A DNA stretch of 64,000 bases from Hysterangium stoloniferum (Eukaryota > Basidiomycota > Agaricomycetes > Hysterangiales > Hysterangiaceae): contig WHVD01000005.1 of assembly GCA_015178975.1 (NCBI GenBank), positions 1,240,001 through 1,304,000 of the forward strand, written 5' to 3'. This document shows positions 11,475 to 22,774 of this stretch, piece by piece. The position numbers and the translations under genes are program-made. Each line of letters opens with the position of its first letter. Position 1 is the stretch's first letter. A model generated the notes under the pieces. The model had not been told where the DNA came from. It did no database searches and saw nothing but the letters and a program-made list of their open reading frames with translations.

Positions 11475-14061
11475 TTAAGGACGTGTGCCTATAACATTCG
11501 ACACGATCCAACATCGCTCGGTCACACCATCGTCACGAACGGTGATGCTGCCGTTTGCGGGTATAACTCCGACTTCGGCAACCGATATAATGGGGAAAGA
11601 GTGAGAACTATTATGTATTTTGATGAAATCGTGTCGGCAGAGCGTGACATTCTTCGTGACGGCTGGGGAAAATGCAAAACTTAACTCAGGGTTAAATTCA
11701 TGGTATTTGAAAGCGCATCTAAATATATTTTGCCTTGGAACCTGCATTTTGACAGGAATATAGTATACAGGCCATCCAACTCCAAATAACGTTTCAACCT
11801 TTTACCTCGAATAAAAATGGGTAAGATGTCCAAAGTGTAATCGATCCGATGTTTGAGATTATTCGTTCCCCAGATATTATAAGTCCCAATCCATTCTTTG
11901 AAGCATAGTGTATTGTTCTTCCCGCGCCTTCGAATAATTATACCCCGCACTTTTACCCTTCCGATGATCAGGTTCGGGCGTGAGTTCCTTCTGTCGCACT
12001 TTCGTGTTCAGTATATGGATACGACGTTCTAAAAAAATATAAAAAAAATAATAAGCGAAGGGGAGCATATACAGTCAGTTTAATCTCCAATGTACCATAG
12101 TCGACTCTCGCGCGCTCATCACACATCTCCTCGTCCGAAGCAATTAGGGCATCATGGGATAATGCCACTCGCCACGCATCTATGCAGAGTAAGTATATGC
12201 CATGCATTATTCAGCCAGCTATCCTGCAGCTTACATTCAAGCATTGACTGTCCATCCAACGGTGCAGGGCTCTGCCAGCATTGTCGGGGGGCACTAGGTT
12301 GGGGAGCTGCCGTGGTGATTGAGTATCCAGGGGAGTAAACGTATGAGGATGATTCGCACCGATTTTTATGAACGGTGTTGGATCGGATGATTTATATTTG
12401 TTCTCTTTACCGTCACGACTGCTAGTACCGACCTGCGGTACTTCATGTGTAATCCGATTCATAGTATACTGTGGCGGCAAAGGTGGTGTTGAAACTCTAA
12501 ATTTCGCTGCGGAAAAAGGTCTCAGAAGATGCCTGCGAGGGATTTAATTGGAATTTCGAACCTCGCATCCCAACTTCACCACGAATACTGGCCTTTGCCC
12601 TCTCTTCCTCTGCAATCTGTTTCTGCAAAAATCTACTGCGGTAAAGTGCCATTTTTCGCCCAAAAGCCAACTCCTCTTCTGTATCTACATTTTCCGCCGC
12701 GCGGTGTCGTGGTGTGAGTATCGTGAGTCGTGGGATTTTACCGGGATATCGTCGAGCATAGTCGTCAGCAAATGGGTTGTCTACTGTTGATGATTCGAGG
12801 TAATGAAACATGAGCCATAAGAAAGCGCGAGCCCGCGAGGTGGATGACGCATTAACTGGCAGAAATATGTCCAGAAAATCGAACGGAGGATCAAAGTGCT
12901 GCCTAGAGACGGACTGTAATTATTATTTGTTCTCAGGATTGCTAAGAGTTCATTGCAAGAAACCAAGGAATAACTCACAATCGCCTGGCTAGAAAGTATG
13001 AAAACCAAGTTAACGACGTTTGTTGTGGGAACAACACCATTTTCCTGTATGAAAACACTGTTGTTGAATTTTTGGCTTGGACAGGGCTCGACGTACCTTC
13101 ATTGCAATGATTGCGGCGAGAGTGGTGGGTGGATTATCTACCTCACTACTAAGTAGACAAGCTTTTAAGCAGTTCTTGATCCTGGGAGCATCCTGGAGAT
13201 TCTCCTCCGTTTTCTGAAGACTTGGGATGGGATGGTAACTTCGAAGAACCGTCCTCATTTCTGGGAAGACTAAGAGAAACACAATGTAGTGAAAGGAGGT
13301 GTAATTTTCAATGCCACTCACACGCCATTGTGGTATTTATTCTCCCCACATTTGCAAGTAAAGATATCTTCGCAAAGTCGATGGCGAATTCAGGGGTCTC
13401 TGCCATCTTCTCCCGCAATATTTTGGAGCATCGAGGAGATGCAATGATGGCCAAAGAGTAGAGCTCGCAAAATGTCAGATTTCTCGAAATACGAGCATTG
13501 CTGCCAGGATGACTAGTGAAAACGGCACGTTTATCACTAAATATGGCCTTCAAGAGGTCATATTGAATGTCTTCTCTGGATAGAGGTTCAGCATCTGCGC
13601 GCTAGAGGTAATTTGTGATTTTTAATCCTGGAGAGCACATCGTTGAAAGAGTTACCTTTATTGGAAGCGTGCGCCTCGACGAAGGCTGCGTGTATATAAT
13701 CAGCCACGAGGATATCACCTTTTCTCGGAGATGAGTACGCCGCTACTTACGCTGGGTTGAGCAGCAAGACTCGAGCTCGCCGCCGCAGAACGTCCGACGG
13801 CGTCGAACGACATGAAATCTCAAGCAAAGGGTCCTCGCCACTTTTAAAAAAAAAATAGACAGTCACGGGCGAATAGTGCACATTTAACATTTTTGATCCA
13901 CGAGGCAAGCTGTCCAACGCGTCTGAACCTGTACATACATAAAAACACATGCCCTTTTCACACAGACTTCTCTCTGGCCTGGCACATGTGATATGTATCG
14001 AATCATGCAATTTAGCTAGTAAGGAAGCGAAGAGAATGCATTGGCTTCGAACAAGTCTCAA
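11475..14061 (-). pseudogene. IES1: INO80 chromatin-remodelling subunit Ies1-like gene, with frame breaks
   Basis: The Ies1 family (INO80 complex, nuclear) is recognisable along the gene: RADAEPLSREDIQYDLLKAI, AVFTSHPGSNARISRNLTF, YSLAIIASPRCSKILREKM, TVLRSYHPIPSLQKTEENLQ, DNPFADDYARRYPGKIPRL, WIGTYNIWGTNNLKHRIDYT, KRYLELDGLYTIF and the C-terminal VRDDGVTERCWIVSNVIGTR (TAA 11477-11475). Many introns fit, for example one with a long T-run before 12030. The frame breaks by one base near 11752 (an A run), near 11900 (a 1-base insertion before KEWIGTYN) and probably at the splice around 13690-13740. Protein conservation between the breaks is high, so a recent lesion or sequence error is likely. 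The N-terminal start above 14061 is not resolved. Confidence 0.6.
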
Positions 14062-15186
14062 AAGATATCATGGAGTGCGCTCAATCAAGGACCTCGCGTT
14101 CGCCACTTAGTAGTGACATCACGTCACAGTCACCGAGGATACTCATGAGGCTCGCCTAACAAAAATACTAACCCCATCCTTGGCCATGCGTATATTGCGC
14201 AGCCCTTGTTGTTGACGGCCATCGCTTATTCGGTCCGCAGATGAACTAATAATGCTGCAAGAAGAGCCCATCCGCTAAAGCGTTACATTTATATTACGAG
14301 ATATTACGATGCTGGTGGCGTTGTTTGACGGAAGAATCCATCTGCGAAGGCACAGCCTCGCCGAATCTACAGTATGGTAACTTGTATAGTTTTGGAGGGA
14401 GCCATGTCCCTCTTGTATCTCCAACAACGTCCCCGAGGACTCGTCCTATTAATATTTACGTTTGCCTACTCGGAAAAGTTATAGTCATTCAGTAGACCTA
14501 GCCATCTGAGAGTAGTTCACAGATCAATGTATAAAACCAGCAGGAGGACCATTTCTCCTAAGATCTATGCCTTCTGGATGTCGCCTGGTCTATTATCAAT
14601 TGTCACCGCGAGATTTCGCCTCAGTGTCTGACAACCCCACTATCTACGTAAGTATTGCGGGAAATTACCGTTCTCCCCCTCATTTTATCGAACATTAATG
14701 ATTTTACGTGGATAAATAATAGAGTGTCCAGGTTGATGAGCTCGATGAAGTGGGGATGATGTTGGCGGCAGGAATATGTAGCGAACCCTAGTACATATCA
14801 GTTGACGTGGAGGCCCTGTTTTCCATTCGGGAAACACTGTGATACCGCATTGCATATGCATTATAATGCGCTTGCATATATGATCAGGGGTTAATTATTG
14901 AACATTGACAGCCAGGTACCTCAATAGTTCCCAATGTACCAGGCTGTCCTCTGCAGATTGGACTTCTAATCTCAAAATTTTTTTATCCAAATGACTCCGG
15001 AGACTGCTATTTGCTGTAACAAAAGTACAACTATAGGTTTCGGGTAGTAAGGAACAGCCAGCCTTCCTGTCTCCCTGTTTACGGATATTATATTTGGAAG
15101 AGAGTGGTCCAGCACACTGTCGTGATTTGAAAGGAAATCTAATTGACAATCATGATATGATCCAAAAATCTGCCCGCCCTTCTTCG
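14062..15186. other. About 1.1 kb without a clear gene
   Basis: The area probably contains the IES1-like promoter and the 3' region of the histidine phosphatase. A minus-strand stretch at 14895-15149 is open and ends SAEDSLVHWELLRYLAVNVQ, but I find no splice partner or family for it. The rest is rich in stops in all frames. No RNA gene was recognised. Confidence 0.3.
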
Positions 15187-16299
15187 TCACATTTTAGATT
15201 GGGGGGATAAAAAATCCTGCAATCCAACAGACTCCTGAACTTCGTCCTCCGATCCATGCTCACCAGGGTCCTGTATAACCTATTATATCGTGGGATGAAC
15301 AGCAACTCTACAAAAATATATAAACGTCAAAAGACACACCTCCTGTCCACAAAACACCACATCCTCGAATCCCCAGTCCCTCTCGAGTCCATTCGTCAAG
15401 AATACCCCGTCAGTCAACTTCCCTACCTTCCACACACCCACATTCTTTCCCTCTCGTTCCCTCGGCCTTTCCAATGTCGTCAGCGAACAGCACGCCACCC
15501 TCATAACCATCTCCGGTTTACCGGCCAGTGCTCTCACGAGCGCAATGACTGTTGCCGCATGGCTCACAATCAATATATTCTTGTGTTTCCCTCCAGAGAG
15601 GCTCTCCACTCGGGGGATAAATGCTTCCAAGAAATCACGGCACCGGTCGTGTAATTCTATCAACGTCTCCCCTTTGCGGGATGGTATGTACGTTGGGGAC
15701 CAGGAGGCAGGGTCGATGCGGAGAAAGGGGAAGGAGTTAGCAAGGGTTGGAGCCGGGGGAGGAATGGGGTGAAGGCCGGAGCCAGGGATGATGGGCGAGA
15801 ACCATTCGGAAACGCCATTCTCAATGTAGATGGGGATGTCTAGGGCGGTTGCGACGGGGAGGGCGGTCTGCAGACAGCGGTCTGTGGTGATAGCTATCAG
15901 CGGTGCATACAGAGCTGTAGCATGGATATAGCATACAAAATGGAGAGGAGAAAATAGCTGTGGGCCGATCGTCTAATGGGAGAGATGCGATGTGTTCTGC
16001 TAACTCTTGAGCTTGTTTCTATGAGGGGATTATTATATACCTAAATCGCGACCTTTATATAATTATATATGACTTACTTCGCCATAAGCTGAAATGGGTG
16101 GATCGCGAGCTGTTCCTGTAGGACTTTTCCTACGAAGAGGATGGAATTAACTCGTTCGCACTACCGGAATCGGATAAGGTCATACCAGATGTTTGTGACC
16201 CAGTTCAATCTAAAACCTATATGGTGTCTTTCATGTAAGTTATGGCTCAATATTCACCAGACACTAACCATGTCTAGCGATATAGATCTTTTCAATCAT
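15187..16299 (-). CDS. Histidine phosphatase superfamily protein (phosphoglycerate-mutase fold, Tfc7-like)
   Basis: Exons 16299-16269, 16216-16186, 16129-16078, 16018-15937, 15881-15340 and 15279-15187 give 831 nt, 276 residues. The N-terminal catalytic RHG motif is in IEKIYIARHGFRLNW, and the second catalytic His lies in ILIVSHAATVIALVRAL. Between them are PTAIFSSPFYRCLQTALPVA and the conserved loop SRKGETLIELHDRC. Members are phosphatases or pseudo-phosphatases. In budding yeast the related Tfc7 (tau55) is part of TFIIIC, so a link to the TFIIIC-like gene at 3-6 kb is possible but is inference only. All introns are GT-AG and the first two exons are only 31 nt each. The C-terminus is acidic (EHGSEDEVQESVGLQ). 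Confidence 0.9.
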
Positions 16300-16552
16300 G
16301 CCTCTAGTAGATTTGGGTAGATGGTCGGTCCTCTATGTCTAAGATGAAATGGCCGAGTATATTATATTGGACTGACTTCCAAAATTCCCCAGAGCCTTGT
16401 TCAACACAATCACACACGATCACACAAAACACGAGATAAGTGGAACTCAAAGCTGTGTACCATAACGCATGGAGAGGTTACATGGGTGCGCGTCTTAAAC
16501 GTGTCATAGAACATAGCGTAGCAAGGTTATGAAAGTAGGATTTAATAATTGT

Positions 16553-17315
16553 CTAATAACCGAGCTGGGTGAGCTTTTCGTATGACGACGCTTGGTCGAC
16601 AGTTGCTTTTTGGCGCAGTTTGAGTGCAGTGATCTAGTGGTAGTAAGTTAGGGGGCGTATTAGGAAGACGACCTAATGAAAACAAACTTTGCGCTCGTGG
16701 AAGGCCTTGGCCTTGAGCTTCCTCTTCTCTTCAAGACGATCGATGACGTCTTTGTAACCCCAACCGACCTCGTGAGACAACCGCTATGGATCAAGATATG
16801 AGGCACGACGATCAAATGGAGACAGAATAACGCACCTTAACTGTACAGTACTTCCTTCCAGGCTTCAATTTCAAAACCCTTAAGGCTTCTGGGACCACCA
16901 TACGCTTCTGCTTGTCGTATGGTGGGGGAACACCTTCGAAAAGTTTCAGTCGCTCAAGGGCAGCAGCACCGCGGGGAGTTTTGTGGGGGGTCATGCCACG
17001 GATGGCCCTGTAAAGGATCTTGGAGGGCGCGCGGTGATGGAAAGGGCCGGACTTTTTGGGGTTCACAATATGACGTTTGTGGAGGAAGTTGTGGTACCGC
17101 AACTGAAGGAAAACGAAGCATTAGGGCGATTTTTTAAGGACGAAGTATAAACGCACCTTGTTGCGGAAGAAGCTGCCACTGATGTTGATCTCCTCGCAGC
17201 GAACAACGACAATCTTCTGGCCAGAGAGGATCTGCTTTGAGATAATGGACGCTAGACGGCCCAACAAGTGGCCCTTGCCGTCAATAACGATCGGCGTCGA
17301 GGAGAAAGTGGCCAT
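16553..17315 (-). CDS. RPL16: 60S ribosomal protein uL13 (L16/L13A)
   Basis: Exons 17315-17157, 17102-16836, 16783-16688 and 16633-16553 give 603 nt, 200 residues, the normal size. Signatures are [78 protein letters not shown] and [20 protein letters not shown]. The protein binds 28S rRNA in the large subunit. All four exons join in frame at GT-AG introns. The region above the start is pyrimidine-poor on this strand, and a separate 5' UTR exon is possible but not proven. It is followed, 0.5 kb upstream, by a second ribosomal protein gene in the same direction. Confidence 0.96.
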
Positions 17316-17819
17316 AACGGGTCTATCGAGAGAATGGAAGTAAGAAACAAGATTGAAATGAAAGTTGGAACAATTGAAAGAGCTCGAATTCACCTTAAGG
17401 ATCTTGAGGGAGTTGACGGAGTATGATAAACAGAATCAGAGTCACAACTGACTTTACAGCTGCTTACTTCAGCAACGCTCCTCAAACTCGGTAAACTCCG
17501 AAGCCCAAAACCATGTCCGAAGGAAATATTCCGACACTAACTATTTACCACTGATCCTCAAGTGGTATATGTGCTGCCTGGAGTATGCTAACTATCTGAG
17601 GTGCCGCTTGCTAGAAAAATAATACACCCTACGGTGAATTCCGTGAATAAATTCACCTCAGAAAGTTTTGTTGTCATTCATCACACTTTCAAAATATGTC
17701 ATAGTAATTGCGATTTGTTTATAATTGCATGATAGTAAAAGATATGCTTGCTCATAATCGCACGGAAAGTAACGCCGTTAGGCAGGTAATGCATGTGCAA
17801 AGTTGACAAAGTAACGAAT

Positions 17820-18428
17820 TTACTCCTCTGACCGCAGACGCGCTGCAGCGTTCGTAACCTTAACACCTAGCGCCTTCGCCCTGGAAGGATGAGGATTCAA
17901 ACATGAGTTCATCTCCAGCACAATAGCATAACGATGGTCTCACCTCTCCAAAATAACAATGCGGTTGCGGCTGCTGACGTTGTGTGCAATCTCCGCCGCA
18001 AAGCTCTTGTTGTGCATTAACAAGAGATCAACATCCCGTACATTGTTGACAACCATCTTCTTTAAACCATTGGGCATATGGTGACGTGTCTACTCCGATG
18101 CAATTAGCAAAATCATCGCTCCGCGCCATGGGATATATACCTTTTTGTTGCTACCATAACCAATCTTGAATAAAACCTTCAGCAAATAATACAAGTTATA
18201 ACCAAATGAAACCCGACCTTGGGCATGGGCAGCTGGCCCTTAAACCGACGGCGCACCCGGTTGTCGATACCTTTGGGTTTCCGCCATGATTCTCCTACAC
18301 GATGGTAACGGTCGGAATGATGGCGCCTGCAAGAAAAAATCAATTAACAAATTGCCATAACACACATTGATAACACCGCACTTGAATGGCTTTGTGCGCT
18401 TCTTGACGATAGGAATAGTGGCCACCAT
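17820..18428 (-). CDS. RPL32: 60S ribosomal protein eL32
   Basis: Exons 18428-18382, 18326-18218, 18164-18141, 18089-17944 and 17880-17820 give 387 nt, 128 residues, close to the usual 130. Signatures are [59 protein letters not shown] and [17 protein letters not shown]. The third exon is only 24 nt. The protein is a structural part of the large ribosomal subunit. One donor reads gtcggg rather than the usual gtaagt-like form, but the frame and protein match require it. The frame is intact. Confidence 0.95.
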
Positions 18429-21147
18429 ATTGACCTAGTTAAACTATCAGTCAAGTGGTCATGGAATAACGTGGAGTGCAGCCAAATTAAAATAACGCGT
18501 GCCCGCCGTCATCCAAAACTTTGTCTATCCATCCATCCTCTGGATTAGCTACAAAGTTCCGTTTTGCGGGCATAACGTGCTCCTTCCCATTAACTACATC
18601 CTCCCGTAATATGGCATGGACTTCTTACTGACCTTTTGTTGTCTTGACGTTAACGATGGGGATGAGCTTTGGCTGTTAGCGCCCGTACAAGAGTCGGAGC
18701 TGCAAACCTCGGCTCTCGCCGACTTGATCTCACTAAACTCGCTTTGTAAGTTCGACGGTAAATTGATGTATTTTTTTAAAAAACAAAAAATTGGAAACCC
18801 ATGGAAGGCCCCGCTGTACCAAAGCCAAATACCTACAAACATCATAATCGTACTTAAATATATTTGAATATCTAACACCTTCCAACGTTTTACAGCAATT
18901 TCGCTATCACGAGACTACTGTACTTAACCTCTCTTGGATATAAACCAACTTTTTTTCTAAGAAACATGCTTATTATCGATCATGCAACGCATGAGCTATC
19001 TCCACCCAAGTCGCATAGTCACAAGTTTTCCAACACCTCAAAGATTAATTAAGAAGTCAAGAAATATATCACCACTCACCCCAAAGTAGCGGCAATTTGT
19101 AAACCTGAATTAAAAGGCAATTCAGGGAAAGGTCAGTTCGAGTTCCCTTTCCTCCGGAGCCTACACCGATACTAAGGCAGCCTAACCGTTAGAGGGAGGC
19201 AAAATCAAACTTACCAGCGACCATTAGAGTCCGAAAACGCAACAAAAACAGATAAAGTATTGGTAGGAAGGTTCACGCTGTCTTTCCGAGCAAGATCTGT
19301 AAACGAACGACTGGTGTCAACCATGTATGGTTGAGGGGTATAACTGTCTAAGAACGTCCAAGGAATATTTAACGAGATTGACTAGCTTAGAAGACTCACC
19401 ACTGGTACCCACCGCTGTGTTCGAGCATAGTACTATGTTCGACTCATTGATACCACGGCATACACAAACTCAGTAACGATCAACCTCATGGTGGATTCAG
19501 GAGCAATAGACACAACGATGACTTCTTGGAAGAACATATGACCATGCTGACTTCCATTGTATATGAAGCCATTTGAAGCTGATAGGGAATTTCGTCCTGT
19601 TACCTGTCCGAGAATGAAGTCGACGGCCTGATTAAAAAATTTATATTCAGTGATATTTCCTTAAAATTGTAAACTCACACCTGAGATGGAGTAACTCTCG
19701 CCGCCAAACTTTTTTCCTTTGACACCAGAGATTTGCTTGTTGAATAGTCCACAATTGGGAGGCATACTGTTCAGTTGTTTAGGGTGCGGCGATCGTGGAT
19801 TCTCCTGACACAGTAAAAATATCTTGATAGACATAAAAAACCATTAGAGTTAAACGTCGGTCTCGGCAGAACGGTGTCCTGGCTGGGGTAGTTTCGGAAA
19901 CGTCAAAAACTAGAAATAATGAGAACTACTGACCTGGGAGCTAAGTAATCTGATACCCAATATCCTCTTTGTTTCCATTAGCGTTCACAGCGAAGTCCGG
20001 ACCCTTGCCCTTCTTTGAAGCTTCTTCGAACTCACAAACACCAAACCAGAACTACACATTCACACCCAGATCAGTAAAACAGTGAAAGCTCCCCGAGGAA
20101 TATGGATTTAATCCGAGAATAATAATCATAGGCAGGGAATTTACTGCAGTTTGAATTGTTGTAATTAGACCTGCGATTGGGTTACTGACGACAATGACAC
20201 TCGAGGAAGGGATGTCTTTGGGTCGGTTTATAATGGGTTTGCCGCTACATACGAAACTCGAAACTTAATGGCGAGTGCGCGTAAAAATGAATGTGAAGCT
20301 GAAGGTAGACATGATTCTTCGCTGTGCGGAAGTTTAGGATTGTTGCCTGCTTCGTAAATCCTTTGACTTACGATGGGCATGCTGGCGGCAATAGCATCAA
20401 TCACACTACCTTCACATGAATATTATCCGGGAAAATAAGGTGTGTCCAAGGAAACTCTAGAACTTCTTCTAGTAGTGACATTGAAAAACCAAGAGGCGTA
20501 TGTGTCAATACAATGCTAAAGAGGGCCGTGATAGAGCTGCAATGACGAATCATAAAAGGAAGTCGTTGAAGACGGTACACGAATGTGCATCAAGGCCTGT
20601 ACCGTGGACAAAACGGAGGGGCATAAGTATTATCAAGGTAAGGGCCATAGCTGTCCTTTTACAGCGATATTCGCCACCGTCATATCGCGCCCCCGTATCT
20701 GGGTCCTGATGCAGATAGATCACAACGACAGTTCAAGTTTTGACTTTAAAAAGGGGTGTTAATTCAAGTAATGTTTGGACAAATTCGGGGACTATCAATA
20801 CTTCTCTTCTGGGACGCATTTACGCCTGAGTTAACGGGCCGTCCTACTTGGCCGTAGTAGACGACCCATTACTTGGTGACTGTCAGATTCATTGCTGACA
20901 TGGTCTTGGTACGGATACCAGGCACGTCAATGCAGAATAGTTTCTCACAGTTGTGTTTGAGAAGTATTATTCCTCATTATTCCTTTCAGACACCTTCAAA
21001 GTGGGGACGCGGATTCGAAACTAGCGGGAGAATCCATTATTGGTGACGCGTGTAAGTGATTCAGTGCGTCATTATCGCGATCGGACTTCGAACTACCCAT
21101 CCTATTACGATAACTAATTGCTCAGATCTGAACTTCAGAAACGGCCA
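18429..21147. other. 2.7 kb with unassigned coding-like fragments, mainly minus strand 19.4-20.3 kb
   Basis: No complete gene could be built. On the minus strand several segments have a strong coding look and sit next to plausible splice signals. One is at about 20045-19935 (FWFGVCEFEEASKKGKGPDF then AVNANGNKEDIGYQIT); another at about 19770-19690 (MPPNCGLFNKQISGVKGKKF then GGESYSISG); and a third at about 19635-19450 (AVDFILGQVTGRNSLSASNG, FIYNGSQHGHMFFQEVIVVS, IAPESTMRLIVTEFVYAVV). The phases of the last two segments do not fit across the obvious intron, so this may be another frame-broken gene. I do not recognise the family. 18430-19200 shows nothing I can support beyond the promoter side of eL32. 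Confidence 0.35.
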
Positions 21148-22574
21148 ATGCTCATCTCCAAGTCCCACCACGACATCACCTGCAAAGACGGGACTGTGAA
21201 CCGCATATATGTGATAAGTCCCGTGATTCCAAATTATCCCCATGCAAAGTTCCCAGGCATGAATGACTCTCATGGCAACTTATGAGCTTGCTGAACCAAA
21301 ATACTACTCGCAGGCGTAGTCGTGTTCAGGCGAGTTCCCCTGCTCTTATTGGACTTTTCTTTCAAGTACTTATTTTTCAGTGCAGTGAAATTTACCAGGT
21401 CACTGGCCCAGTTGAACGGTTTGCGGGGCAGATTGCGAGTCAAGGATATGTAGTCGGTTAGCTTGCGTTTCCAGGTCTCATGTACCTTGTCTTATCTAAC
21501 AGATGGAACACAGCATGTCCGTCTAGCTTTCATGAATTTGAAGGACCCGAAGCCATCCCGTATGATACGGCAGGTGGGCAATACATTCAATGTCAAGTGT
21601 CAGCTGCTTATTCGCTTTTTTTTTTGTCTAGGAACGGATCGCGGTAACAGCTACAAGGTACTAGGGATTGACCACAACTTAGCCATATCTTTGACATGAC
21701 CATTGTTCCAGATTGCGAAAGAGGTCGCTGCTTACGACGAGGCACGTCTGGTTCACAATTCCAAGGTGGCCTGGCTGTATTCACACCTTCACAGGATGCC
21801 ACACTCTCAGTTGACTTGCTATGTTCCCTTTCTAACTGTAATGGCCGAATTGCGGGTGCGCGCTATGAGATCCACATTCGCATTCAATCCCGTCTTACCC
21901 ACTGAGTGCAGCAACCGGAATGTGCCTAGGAGGCCATTTGGTATGGTCTTCGCTCCAATACGCAGCGACGCCTCATTCTGATCAGATCAATTCCGCAGGC
22001 TTTCCGCGTATGCACATTTCGTATGTGGATCTTCGAGGTCTAATGAGATACACAAATTAGGCAGCATTTGATAGGCGTATTCTTGCCTCCGTTTGCTTCT
22101 TCGCGACGGACATTCATAGTGCAACGCTTGGAAAAGGCAAACAAGACGATACACTCATAAGAGTTCAAAGCGGCGATCTCAATGGCAAGGGTGAACTAGT
22201 GGTAAGGATATACTGTAATCAATTTGGATATATACAAGTAATAAGCGTCATTCACAGATGATCTTTGGAAAACAGGTATATCGTCGGTATGGGGTCAAGG
22301 ACAAGCAATTGATCATTGTTATTAGGATACACACGTTCCCAGACAGGGTCGTGACCTCATACGCAAAACATTGGAGGATCAAGACATTCCTTGCTCGTTT
22401 CTCGAGGTTCAAGCACAACACGCCTTCATTCGGGACGAATCATCGAAAGGGCGATGGGACGCCGCACTAACGAAGAGTCTTTTTGGATTCATGATGGAAG
22501 TGTTCGAGCGGACAGTTGGGAGGGATCTAGGATCTCGAGCAGGTGCTCAGGTAGAAATAGCTCATGTATGCTAA
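21148..22574 (+). CDS. Dienelactone hydrolase family protein (12 exons, three GC-AG introns, 9-nt microexon)
   Basis: Exons 21148-21256, 21314-21329, 21386-21456, 21514-21573, 21632-21657, 21712-21741, 21795-21855, 21912-21940, 21999-22007, 22061-22201, 22258-22275 and 22326-22574 give 819 nt, 272 residues. The alpha/beta-hydrolase signature is ATGMCLGGHLAFRAAFD, where the nucleophile elbow G-M-C-L-G-G has Cys as in carboxymethylenebutenolidases. Acid and base lie in FGKQDTHVP and EVQAQHAFIRDESSKGRWD. The family hydrolyses cyclic ester (dienelactone) bonds in aromatic catabolism; the fungal substrate is unknown. Introns after 21256, 21329 and 21741 start gcatga, gcgagt and gcacgt. The 9-nt exon encodes AFR, which the family needs. 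No frame break. Convergent with EF-1alpha. Confidence 0.9.
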
Positions 22575-22774
22575 AATGTTATCCATGCTCGTGAACATGA
22601 GACATCTATTTTGCGTATTGCTCCGTCTTACACGATCATGGCAGCGAACGAATGAATTACATACGTCCTCTACAGGCGTTATCGAGGGTACAGGGAAAAA
22701 AGAGAGAGAGAAAAAGACGGATGAAGTGATGCAACAAAGAAAAATTGGTAAAAGCACAGGCAATGCACAACAGA

